A DNA stretch of 64,000 nucleotides from Scatophagus argus (taxonomy: Eukaryota > Chordata > Actinopteri > Scatophagidae). Made by a program: the position numbers and the translations under genes. This document shows, piece by piece, positions 40,101 through 48,947 of this stretch. The notes below the pieces were generated by a model that was not told the DNA's origin, ran no database searches, and was given only the letters and a program-made list of their open reading frames with translations. Location: contig NC_058495.1 in the NCBI RefSeq assembly GCF_020382885.2, positions 9,417,627 to 9,481,626 on the forward strand, read 5' to 3'. Position 1 is the stretch's first letter. Each line of letters opens with the position of its first letter.

Positions 40101-40534
40101 CAGAAATGCTGACTGTGGTATCCATGCACCTCTAAGTTCAGCTTTTAACTGAATCAAAAAATGAAAAGTCATGGTGGGCTATAGTGAACATTGTACACAA
40201 GGAGCAGGTGAACATGCAAGATACTACACATTAACACTGAATGAGTACGATCCAACAGTAAGCCAGAAACACCCAGGACACACAGGACATGCTCAGTGCC
40301 GCATTCACTTACTCACCAGCTCTGGGGCTCTGGGGTAAGCTGTTGATGAAGTGCTAGAGAGAAACCGAAAAAGGTGTCGTGGTCCCCCAGCTTATGCAAG
40401 GTGTGAGTAGTATCCAGGTTAAAGCCACACACTTGACTTAAAAAGGTCAACAGAGCCCAGAGAAGGGTAGTCCAAGGATAAGAGGAACAAGATGAGAGGG
40501 AGACAGTGTTCCCATGACCCAGCGGGGCTGCCAT
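11005..40534 (-). CDS. itga7: Integrin alpha-7, complete gene with two alternative tails
   Basis: Laminin-binding integrin alpha subunit that pairs with beta-1 at the cell surface. Exons: 40534-40317, 27124-26997, 26544-26465, 26222-25967, 24564-24433, 23762-23655, 20505-20298, 19925-19729, 19251-19163, 19029-18902, 18725-18630, 18492-18431, 18157-17988, 17800-17651, 17021-16906, 16478-16292, 16198-16124, 15896-15817, 15668-15597, 15063-14961, 14781-14566, 14090-13974, 13721-13608, 13055-12957, 12863-12738, then tail A 12317-12207 or tail B 11160-11005. All junctions keep phase: 1145 aa (A) or 1160 aa (B). Residues 1-37 are leader, then FNLD. Propeller calcium sites lie at 372-380, 435-443 and 493-501. 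Furin site RSRR is at 960-963. The membrane helix spans about 1087-1108. [14 protein letters not shown] and [13 protein letters not shown] favour alpha-7 over alpha-6. Upstream in-frame codons lack an ATG, so the start at 40534 (Kozak GCGATGG) is preferred. Confidence 0.95.
12207..12317 (-). CDS. itga7: itga7 alternative last exon A (cytoplasmic tail A)
   Basis: Acceptor TGCCCAG precedes 12317. The exon encodes 36 residues starting [10 protein letters not shown] and ending [12 protein letters not shown] before TAA. The QPSE-E core matches the mammalian alpha-7A tail (QPSETERLTDDY). GFFKR is intact here; it normally clasps the beta subunit. Confidence 0.88.
   Translation of the reverse strand, partial: CGFFKRSERRRHYETEYYRAHLGVQPSEVEKQVSEL
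12738..12863 (-). CDS. itga7: itga7 exon 25: transmembrane helix
   Basis: Encodes the juxtamembrane [13 protein letters not shown] followed by a leucine-rich helix ending ILWK. The ending is typical of integrin alpha chains just before GFFKR. Its donor can join either tail exon in phase 0. Confidence 0.93.
13974..14090 (-). CDS. itga7: itga7 exon 22: furin cleavage segment
   Basis: Encodes [13 protein letters not shown] followed by a basic, poorly conserved linker. RSRR (residues 960-963) is a furin-type site matching the cleavage region that splits laminin-binding alpha subunits into heavy and light chains. Phase 0 at both ends. Confidence 0.82.
14930..14950 (+). repeat. (AC)n microsatellite in itga7 intron 20
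   Basis: AC run squeezed into the short intron between itga7 exons 20 and 21. Confidence 0.9.
17165..17400 (+). repeat. Dispersed repeat, same family, copy 2
   Basis: Starts GAGCTGAAACATTTAGTCAA and includes AGACTGTTTGGTCTGACGAA then a GATACTTGAAGGTGTCATCA segment. It lies in itga7 intron 14. Confidence 0.55.
20969..20998 (+). repeat. (GT)n microsatellite
   Basis: GT run with one CT interruption, in itga7 intron 6. Confidence 0.9.
22622..23153 (+). repeat. Teleost dispersed repeat, nearly full copy
   Basis: Built of repeated monomers. Forms of a CTGACTTTTCC-CTAGTG-C segment recur near 22728, 22836 and 22957, and the copy ends in a CATGCTCATGCTGGCATTGAGCTC segment. I recall this as a widespread fish repeat family of uncertain class. 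A poly-purine stretch (22594-22640) borders it. It lies in itga7 intron 6. Confidence 0.6.
23655..23762 (-). CDS. itga7: itga7 exon 6: X2-type alternative propeller exon
   Basis: A 108-nt, 36-codon exon between propeller repeats III and IV, ending HNSYLG just as the preceding exon ends HSYLG. It matches the X2 region of mammalian alpha-7 (LLF...YKTL...NSYLG). In mammals the X1/X2 choice alters laminin specificity. Skipping it keeps frame. The donor is weak (GTTTGT), which fits regulated splicing. I did not find an X1 partner in 20506-24432. Confidence 0.85.
26925..26985 (+). repeat. End fragment of the same dispersed repeat family
   Basis: Reads GTTGCTGCTAATTAATTAGT then TGACTAATCATTCCAGCTCT, the terminal signature of this family. 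It lies in itga7 intron 2, close to exon 2. Confidence 0.4.
28490..28720 (+). repeat. Possible fragment of the same dispersed repeat (tail part)
   Basis: Contains ACCTGCTAACACTAAACTGC and ACATGCTAAACATGG, like the tail of the repeat at 22622-23153. It is in itga7 intron 1. Confidence 0.35.
29685..29878 (+). repeat. Dispersed repeat, same family, copy 3
   Basis: Includes AGTCAATCGATGGAAAAGTC, TTTGGACTACTGGTTGGACA and GACATTTGAAG, and ends TTGCAGCCCTA. It matches the order of segments in copy 2. In itga7 intron 1. Confidence 0.55.
30238..30301 (+). repeat. (GT)n microsatellite
   Basis: Long GT run with a few GC interruptions, the longest dinucleotide tract in the window. In itga7 intron 1. 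Confidence 0.95.
30890..30970 (+). mobile_element. LINE reverse-transcriptase motif scrap
   Basis: The plus strand encodes [13 protein letters not shown]. It resembles the GSxLGPLLF-IY block of L2/Rex-type reverse transcriptases. Only this block is legible. It is in itga7 intron 1. Confidence 0.4.
33059..33090 (+). repeat. (CA)n microsatellite
   Basis: CA run in itga7 intron 1. Confidence 0.93.
34497..34521 (+). repeat. (AC)n microsatellite
   Basis: AC run in itga7 intron 1. Confidence 0.93.
35017..35046 (+). repeat. (GT)n microsatellite
   Basis: GT run in itga7 intron 1, following GTCG. Confidence 0.93.
36760..36990 (-). mobile_element. Mariner-type transposase N-terminal relic
   Basis: The minus strand reads [22 protein letters not shown] then [11 protein letters not shown]. 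This is the helix-turn-helix region of mariner/SETMAR transposases (typically APSY-VKRW-AEF, LEDDPRSGRP). Only about 60 residues remain and no catalytic triad is present. It sits in itga7 intron 1. Confidence 0.7.
37148..37188 (+). repeat. (GA)n microsatellite
   Basis: Pure GA run of about 20 units, preceded by GATA-like units at 37122-37146. In itga7 intron 1. Confidence 0.95.
40317..40534 (-). CDS. itga7: itga7 exon 1: signal peptide and first propeller strand
   Basis: ATG 40534 has G at -3 and +4. The leader has a hydrophobic stretch ([16 protein letters not shown]) before the canonical mature start FNLD at residues 38-41, then [12 protein letters not shown], the first propeller FG-GAP strand. 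Donor GTGAGT follows 40317. Confidence 0.9.
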
Positions 40535-40890
40535 CGCAAGGTGCACAGCAAGTTCAGTTGAAGAGGAGTACAAGGCAGATTCCTTTAAAGGCTCCCGGAG
40601 AGCCAAAAGGGACTAAATGGGGACAATCCTGTGCAGTCTCCTCTCCTCTGTGGATGCCTCCCTTGTTTCCAGTCCCCTTTCTGTTCGAGCCTCGCTCTAT
40701 CGTGCCGACTCCCAACTCCTCCGTTTGCTGCTGTCAGTCTGAAGAGCACGCTGTGAAAATGTGGCTGCTGCTATATGTGTGTGTGAGTGTCTCTCTCTCA
40801 ATGCATGTGCGCCTCCCCCTCCTCTAAGCTCTGAGGGAGACAGAGGACAAGTGCCTTGAATAGCCCGCTCACTCACTCCTCCCCCCCACC

Positions 40891-40914
40891 CCTCTCTCTC
40901 TCTCTCTCTCTCTT
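40891..40914 (+). repeat. (CT)n tract upstream of itga7
   Basis: CT run about 360 bases upstream of the itga7 start codon, within a C-rich stretch (40876-40955). It reads as GA-rich on the itga7 strand and may lie in the promoter or 5' UTR. Confidence 0.8.
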
Positions 40915-40959
40915 TCAGTCCCCCCACCACCATCCTCACTCCCTCCCTCCCCTCTCTCA

Positions 40960-43900
40960 GCTGACATCAACACTCAAGGGACTGCTGCCAAAATACCAGG
41001 CAAGGTTGTCAAGATACTTGGAGGCTATTGAATAGAGAGAGAGGGTAAAAAGACAGCAGACTGTTTTATCTGTTGAGTTCACACAGTCCAAACTGTGGCT
41101 TTCTGTGGCCCCTCATTGGCATTGCAGGTGCTTGTATATCCAAGGAACATCAAAGGGAAAAACCTGACGTACAATCTTGAAAGTTAAAAAGCTACAGATG
41201 AAAAGTCTGAAGGTTTCTTTTCTAAAAGCCAAGACGTCTGACTTCTGGTGGCAGCGATCTGGAATGAATCTGAAAGCCACAGTGACTGATTAAACTTCCT
41301 TACAGACTTTTATCCCTTCTGGAGGAAGAGAGTGGCAGTGGAGGTGCTGTGACAGAGCAGCGTTCACAAAGACCACTGCAACAACTCAATAGAGCAAATT
41401 TTATGTATTCATTAATCCAACAATATAACAACAATTTTCTGTACATTTTCCCGCTGGTATCTCAAACAAGATACTGCCAGTATACCTCAGTTGTGTGCGC
41501 TCACCCACAGCTGCTGTTTTAACCAGCTGATTTCTGTTTCTCTTGAGTCCATCTGTGTGCAGCTGTCAGAGTGTCGCCTCAACTGTTCCACACAGTAAAC
41601 CTCACACACAGCAGTTGCACAGCCAACGACATGAGAAGATGAAGTATTTCATTTTGACAACTTGTCCTTGCAAGGTTTTGTTGCCTTCCCAGTCAGGATG
41701 GGCCGATGAAGAGTTGAGGTTTTATAGGCGGGTGTTCATATTTCCGATCAAGTGTCAAAATTTTTCTTATACTTGCTTATATTTCTTTGTCAACTCATAC
41801 CACAGGTCTGACTTGCGTGTGTCAAGTAGATAGAGATGAGATGATAGTGGAATCTCAAGATGAAGACAGAAAGGTTTTATGATGACAGGTGTTGCAACAC
41901 CCTGCAGGACCCATCTAATAACGTTCCTTTTTTTGTTTGTTTGTTTTTTGATTGGTTTGTAATTGAGTCTGTGTCTTCTAACTTGTAATTCTAAGGGTAG
42001 TTTTGAATGTATCTGATAGTAGTTTACCAGCAGCCCCTCTGGAAATCACCTGGACGCAGCATCCAGTAAGCTATTTCAGTGTATCCTCGATTAGCCTCCA
42101 CTTGCCTAAACCATGTGGGTAACTTGGTCGGTGTGAGATGTTGGCTTTGACAAATCGCAAAGAAGCAGCAAATTTTCTTATCAAAACTTGCACATTAAGG
42201 AGGATGAAAAATTAGAGTCTTTGGGCTCTATCACCAGTGTCTACACACACACACTCACCAAGTTCATGAATGGTTGAGGGTGAATTCCTCTCCTATCATC
42301 TGGCTGGCACCAGCTGCTTCTCCTGCCAAACACTGTCTGCCCCCTGCTGCCCTTATCTGGTATTAAAATAAGAATTTATGAGCTTTCACAGGACACCCAG
42401 CTGCCAGGTCTGGCTGTTAGGCATACCTAGCTAAAACAAATGCTATCTAATACAAAGTCCTGCGATAAATCCCGCATTCATGAAGGAGACCATGCTCAGG
42501 TATTGCAGAAACTGTTTTAGATATGTGATAGTTTTAACTGTATGGTTTTCATTAACTTGGAGGCGGCTGTTTGTGGTGTTGAATTATATTGTTATACCAA
42601 CAGGTGTTTTTATTTTTTTGTGCGCCGCATTTATATCAAAGAGGAGAACAGAAATACCTCTTTAGTTATTTGAGCTAAATGTGCACAATGACAAGGCAAA
42701 CATGCTGTTTAGCAGGTATAGTATTGAAGAAACCATCTAAAATCGAGGATAGAAGAAAATTTGCAGCTGACATCTGGAAAATGAGATCTGATTAACTGAT
42801 GGATGGATGTTAAGAGATTTTCTACAAATTTCCCAAAAAATATTTCTAAATTAGATTGGCAACCCTGGGTTTTAAATGGAAAATTTGTTATCACATATCT
42901 TTAGTAACTGAAAATATCAAAATATAAATAATGCTGTTGAGTCTGTTTGTGTTTCCAAGCATGTGGGAGAGTTTGGCATGCCTGTATCTCTGTGGAGCAT
43001 CTTGGCTAGAGCGAGATTGAGCATTTCGGAGTTTGTGCTTTTGTCAGCAGTTGCTCCCACGTACAGCTCACTGGCTCAGTGCAGAGTCCTCAGTATCTAA
43101 AACCTGAGCAAAAGGGTTGATTTCGGATATCAAACACCATAGTGTGACTCCTCATTGATCTCCATGTGCCAGGCAGCTCAGATTTTAGCTACACTGTAAA
43201 TACCAAAAGAATTTCACAAAACAGAAGAAAAGGGGAAAAAAGAAAAAAGGAATTGTGTGGGATGTCAAGAAAATGCTGAAAACATCTTAATGGCAGCTCG
43301 GGCAGGAGGCCAAACAAGAATGCTTTCAGACAGAACAAAGCACAGTCAGAGGGATGGTTGTGAGAAAGGGAAAAAGAGAAGAAGGAAGGGATGGAGAGGA
43401 AGAAAACAGTAGAATGGGCTGGCTGTAAAGATTATCTGCCACAATGTCCATGACACTGGCATCCCTACACAAGTGCTCATTAGCAGTCTGAGCCACACTT
43501 CAAGGAGAGATCTTATTTTAGATGGCAAGCAGGGAGCAGCACATCAAGGCAGGGTCATTTTTCCTGTTATAGCCCCCTGTTACTTCAGTCACTGAGATAG
43601 CCACAGTCAGCACTATTACTGTATTGATTAATAGAGGGCGCAGGATGCTATAAGAGGCAGTGGCACTGGTAATTATGGGATTAAATGCAAGCATGTCCAC
43701 TCTAGCTATTAAACTGCACATGATACCACAGTAACAGGCTAAAGTGAGCACAGTGATTTTGTCTCACTTTAGGTAATAACATTTAGTAACAACATTCTGG
43801 ATTTTTATAACAAACACTGATTTCATTTGCAAGCAGATTTAAAGTGCATAAGATTTAGTGGAATCTACACCCCTTACATAAGGGTATAGAAAGAAAAAAG

Positions 43901-44267
43901 CCAACCAACAATGTATTCTGAACATCAAGAGGTATAAATACCTGTGATTTTAATCCTTGCAAGAAGTATTTATATGATTAAACAGACATGTAGAAAAAAT
44001 ACACCTGATAACAAGAGTTCGCAGGCAGCACACAGTATCCCAATAGTTCATCTTTCCATTCAAAATAAAAGTGGGACAGAGGCGACCTCTAGTGGCAATT
44101 GGTATTCACTGAAAAAGAAGAACATGATTCCAATTGTTCTAAAGGCACAACAGTTCAACGAGCAATTTGACATCCTTCAAAGTGGGTTTCCTTTGCATCA
44201 ACATACTGTAAACCACACACACTGTGCAACCAGAGTTTTAAAACATACAGTGCTTTGTTCTTGTAAG
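40960..44267. other. itga7 to Shisa array spacer
   Basis: Holds the itga7 upstream flank and the downstream flank of Shisa copy 3. No exon or repeat family was recognised. Homology to the copy 2 downstream flank begins near 44175. Confidence 0.6.
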
Positions 44268-46440
44268 TTAGGGTTTGGGGTCATAATCAGGGTTGTAGGG
44301 TGGCTGTGCAAGTCCATCAGAATGTGATGGTGGTGGTGGTGGTGCATAAGGCATGCTGGGGAATGGGTACATTGGCTGCCCTGGACTGAATGCAGCTGAA
44401 GAGAGAGCTGGGTTGGCTGAAAAGATAAAACAAATATTTGTTTTTTCACTGATGAAAAATTTTGAACCAGATATTTTCTAATGCAGTTATTAATATCTGA
44501 AACTTAAGATTTCATTGCAAGAGTTTAATATCAGTCCAAGGTGCAGAAGTGCTCCAACACTGAGTCATGCAACATTGTCTTTAGAAAAATAATAACAGAA
44601 CTTTAATTTTCAGAAATAACTTCCAACTTTGTAATTCTATTGGTTTTTGACAACCATGGAGCTCTATGACACAGAGGAATAAGATGTCAGGAGTGTCACC
44701 AGACTTTTAAAAGTGACTTTAAAAATGAGTTTTGCTATAAGTAAATGCTGACATGGTTTGTTAATAGAAATAAGGAGGCAATCCATTGATTCTTTTCCAC
44801 TTACTCACACTGGACAAAAGTGAAGCCAAAATATTCCAGATATTTGGACTGCTAACTTGTGTTGTTCATTAGTGATCAGGTGGTGGAGCCATGCTATTAA
44901 GTTCCCACCCATAGACCAGTCTGACCCAATCACAAGCAGCACTCAGTTGTCAATCATGATGTCTCACCCCTTTTTATAGCACCAAATACCTAATTACAAC
45001 CATTTTTATCAAAAAACAACAAAAAAGAACACTTGAACATATAACAGTGTGGTGAGAACTACCTAAAATGTCAAAAAACATCTTTGTGAAAAATGTATCT
45101 GATATATATTGATATGTATATGTGTGAAAACATTGAGGAGAGGGTTTCATGATCCTTAGTGAATCGAGCCACCATGGGGTGATGGATGTGTTTTGGCTTC
45201 ACTTTTGGGCAGCTGTCATGTCGTCCATCTTTGTCAATGAGGTAACCCTCACTGATACATATCATCCTCTGTTTCAGACAGGTGGACTAGCTTGGACAAC
45301 TGGGTGCCACTAACCTACTTGCTACACCCAGATACTCCTCTCCGACTGAATCAGAATTATTAAACTCACAGATGTCATGAAATAACTCACTTGCTTCTAA
45401 GTATGAGGGTGGCGGTGCTGTAGGTGAGCCTCCATATCCAGGCTGGACGGGTACAGGCTGATAGCCTGGATAAGATGGTTGATATCCAGAGGGGGAGAGT
45501 GGCTGCTGGGGTGCTGCATAGACTACGGTGGTGGTGGTTGTTCCAGCTGTAGGTAAAGTTGTACATTGAGATTGGTTTGAAAAGGCCTAAGCATACTACA
45601 GCATGTCCAAACTATTCCTGTAACTACAGCTGCTTGTGTATATAACGTATTTAAAAAGTATTCAGTTGCCTGTACAAAAAAAGGAAAAACAAAACTGTGT
45701 CCTACTTTGGGCCGTTTGGCTGCGTCCTTTTCGACACTTCCTGCACAACAAGCTGCAAAGAGCCACACAGCATATGACGAAACTCACACAGAGGATGATG
45801 GGAATAATAGATCCTAAGATGCCTCCGAGAAGCACGGGAGTATGGCTTGAGGCACGTGGGAAAAGACAAAAAAAGACCATTTAAAATGTATAATGATAAA
45901 AACAATTACATTTCTCTAAAATGCCGATATTGTTTCATATCCTAAAACTGTCTCTTTTATCAAGTCTTTGTGTCATGGAGTGCATTTTGATGGGGCCCTC
46001 TCTGTCCCCAACAGTTGTTACAGTAATTAGCTGTAACACATGTAACACGGGGTCGTGGTGAAAAGGGTGAGAGTCAGTTGAATGTTATAACATAACATGG
46101 ACTGAAAAAATGACCTGAACTTGAAGCTGAACTTGAAGTTGTCACTTTTTAAACACTCGTGTAAGAGGCATTGACAGCATTCACATTGAGAAGCATATAC
46201 AAAGTTTAAAGTGTGAAACTGTGACAATTTAACTATGAACTGGCGCAACTTGACTTTTGGTTTCATTTTGTGACTGTCCGCTAACGACTGCGGAAGTGCT
46301 AAAAGTCCAAAACTTGTCGAAATAAAAACTTGGATAAAACTTACTCCATACCGCACCGTGAAGAAGTTAGTTTCGAGTCGGTTACTCGACAGACGTTGAT
46401 TCTGGATCCAACACTGCGGCGTCTTCTTCGTATTTCTCAC
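44268..46440 (-). pseudogene. Shisa-5-like copy 3, truncated or decaying
   Basis: Homologous to copy 2 along its length. The tail exon 44416-44268 (ends AQPPYNPDYDPKP) and the proline-rich exon 45546-45391 (PPSY motif) are open with good splice sites. The membrane exon, about 45854-45706, is also open ([19 protein letters not shown]) with donor GTAGGA. However, the base triplet aligned with the copy 2 acceptor CAG reads ACG, so the AG is lost. The cysteine-rich exon, ending upstream near 46040, keeps only its first part (NYCNNCWG) and then reaches a stop without the CC-C-CC cluster. The first exon (about 46340-46440) aligns weakly and shows no signal peptide or ATG. Either a pseudogene or a source of a truncated membrane/tail protein from another start; the former is likelier. 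Confidence 0.68.
45251..45553 (-). repeat. Near-identical tract shared with copy 2 (gene-conversion candidate, partner 50006-50314)
   Basis: By eye this tract differs from 50006-50314 by about five substitutions and one 6-base indel. It covers the proline-rich exon plus about 140 bases of downstream intron. Sequence on either side, including the neighbouring membrane exon, differs at roughly one base in four or five. Confidence 0.75.
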
Positions 46441-47754
46441 AGAGTCGGCAGTGAGAGTGTTTATCAGAGCATCGCTGCTAAACGCGTTGATTACATTTAG
46501 GAACTATCAATAAATTACTGTTTACCTGACACGTAACCAATGTTATTTTCAATACCTATTTAATACAACTACTTTGACTGTGAATATTTAATTAGTTTAT
46601 TTTGCTTAAATATCTAAATAGAAAATAATTTAGACACACTCTTGAACCTCTGTGTTTCATGTATTAGTTATGAATATTTTCATTTTTTTCAGTAGCGTTT
46701 ATGTCATGTTTCACATTTTGCTAACCCCTCTCCAAAAAAACACAAAGACACCTCACCAGCTTATTTGTTTTTTGTAAATGAATGTTCATTCTGCATGTTC
46801 TGTCTGCATGTGCCCACCTTTAGTTGAAGATTGACAAGACATCACTTAAGTTTCCTTAAGAAATTGTAGTCGTTAAAGGTTCTCTTTGACGTTGATCATT
46901 GTCAACCTAAAGTGTTCACCTTCTCCACTTCATAAAAATAAATTAATTACAAGTTAGCAGTCACAGTAGGTGTTCTTTATGAGACTAACCATAATTTTTT
47001 AAATTGTAATATTCACTAATATTGGCACGGTGAGAAGAAGGTATTTTTAAAAGTTTGAAATGAAAAGGTAGGTAAAAAAAAGAAAGGTAAGAAAAAACGT
47101 TGGGTGTGTGCCAGTCAAACAAATTTATTGATGGTCCCTAAGTTAAACCACTGCCTTTAAGAATGAGGCTGGGAGGTGAGCTGAATGGCTTCTCACTAGC
47201 AGGATCTTAAGTGACTGCCACAAAGATCCAACCTAAAACTAATGTTAATGGTACAGTTTGGGCTGAGGTTTTGTTTTCTGTTTTTTGGTGTGTGTGGGTT
47301 TTTTTGTTTTGTTTTGTTTTGGCGGGGGGGGTTGACAGATTTTTTCATCTTTAGGACTTCTTTCTACGAAAGTGAAACCAAATGTCAAGTTAAATATTCT
47401 ACTCAGTGCGCCCCAGTGCTTGAGTTGAATTATCTATTTTTTTGCCTTTTTTAAACTCACATAATTTATTTTTTATCTGCTCATCTGACTTGAAATGCTT
47501 GTTTGTGTTGCTTTCCTTAAATTCCAAATTTTCAGTGCTCAACACTTCCATTTTAAATAGGTCATGTTTACTGCCAAACAAATGGCCATTACTGAAGATA
47601 TTATTCATAAAGATTTAGCTACCCATAAAAATAAAAATTAAAAAAATGAGCTTTAGCAGTGTAAATTACACACACATTTGTATCACAGTGTAGGTTTCCC
47701 ATGATTATATATTATATGATTAGATAGATAGATAGATAGATGAATAGATAGAAG

Positions 47755-48440
47755 TCCCACAGGACCTTAGCTTGGTCATTCTCAACCATCTTGGGACGCG
47801 TCTTCCATTCTGACTTTGGGACTTCCAGCCCATACTCAGTGCAGATGTTCCTGCATACTATGTCAGCCACTTGGTTATGGTGTTCCATGTACACTGTTCC
47901 TGCCTGCATCTTACACATTGCTGAGTTTGAATTTTCTCAGTGGCATCTTTACACAGCCTGCACCTGGGGTCTGTCTGGTGTGGTAGACCCCAGCTTCTAT
48001 TGATCTTATACTGAGTGCCTGTTCTTGTGCTGCCATGATTAGCGCTTCTGTGCTGTCTTTCAGTATCATCCTTCCACTCTTTGCGATGATCAGGCTAAGG
48101 GGGTTCAGGCCTATGCAGAACAGCAACTGGGACAGTGCATCACCTTGGTATATGCCGCACTTGATGGTAACTTCTGCAATTGGCTTTGAGTTGACTTCTT
48201 CCTCAGCCCCATCAAGTTCTTTATGAAGGCTCTTAGTGTCCTGTTCATGTTGTACATTTCCAGGCATTCCAGTATCCATGTGTGTGGCATTGAGTCATAG
48301 GTTTTCTTGTAGTCAATCTAGGTGGTGCACAGGTTGTTCTGCCTGGTCTTGCAGTCCCGAGTGAATGCTCTGTGGACCAATAGCTCATGCTTGGCTACCC
48401 TGGTATTGCCACAGTACCAGTTCCATTCTGAGCCTCACTC
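47755..48440 (-). mobile_element. Decayed non-LTR retrotransposon (LINE) fragment
   Basis: The minus strand keeps reverse-transcriptase segments: IDYKKTYDSMPHTWI (catalytic block A), then IKCGIYQGDALSQLLFCIGL, then a later segment CRNICTEYGLEVPKSEW. In-frame stops and an internal deletion that removes the catalytic YxDD block show it is dead. It ends in a TATC/GATA tetranucleotide run at 47721-47751. Clade is uncertain. It lies between Shisa copies 2 and 3. Confidence 0.75.
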
Positions 48441-48473
48441 ATGTATGGATCCATGTACCACTATGATGCTTCG

Positions 48474-48509
48474 TGTGTGTGTGTGCATGTGTGTGTGTGT
48501 GTGTGTGTG
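48474..48509 (+). repeat. (GT)n microsatellite
   Basis: GT run with one CA interruption, directly beside the LINE fragment. Confidence 0.92.
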
Positions 48510-48705
48510 GATGTGTTTTCCTGTAGTTGTGGAGACAAAAATCTGTTTACACAGTCAAATGAGGACCTGCCTTACTTATTGGGACAAAATGCAAGTCCCC
48601 ACAACATAAATCATTTAATATTAGTGTGAAGACTTGCTGTAAGGTGAGGTTCTGGTAAGGGTTACGTTAAGGCAAGGATTAGAATTAAGGATTAGGAAAG
48701 TAATG

Positions 48706-48711
48706 TTTATT
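48706..48711 (-). terminator. Poly(A) signal candidate for shisa-like copy 2
   Basis: AATAAA on the minus strand about 240 bases after the copy 2 stop codon. Cleavage would be near 48690. Confidence 0.4.
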
Positions 48712-48947
48712 GTTATGTTTACGTGGTGATTAAGCCTCCGGGAAATTAATGTAAGTCTGTGTAATGTCCCCAAAAGTGATGACAACACAACTGTGAGTGC
48801 GTGTGTGTCTGTAAAATTTGACATCATGCAAAGTGGGTTGCCTTCATATCAACATACTGTAACTGAGACATTTTACATTCCCATGAGAATAGCAGTGCAA
48901 CCAGAGTTTTAAAGCATGCAGGATTTTGGTTGAGGGTTTGTTCTGGT

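Larger units (their letters stand above)
27125..40316 (-). other. itga7: itga7 intron 1 (13.2 kb)
   Basis: By far the longest intron of the gene, starting with donor GTGAGT. It contains the mariner relic, a LINE scrap, two dispersed repeats and most microsatellites of the window. No nested gene seen on either strand. Confidence 0.75.

Noticed and set aside
40535..40606. N-terminal extension of itga7 upstream of ATG 40534
   Set aside because: The in-frame codons are open but the first is TTG and no ATG is present. A start at 40534 gives a normal leader before FNLD.
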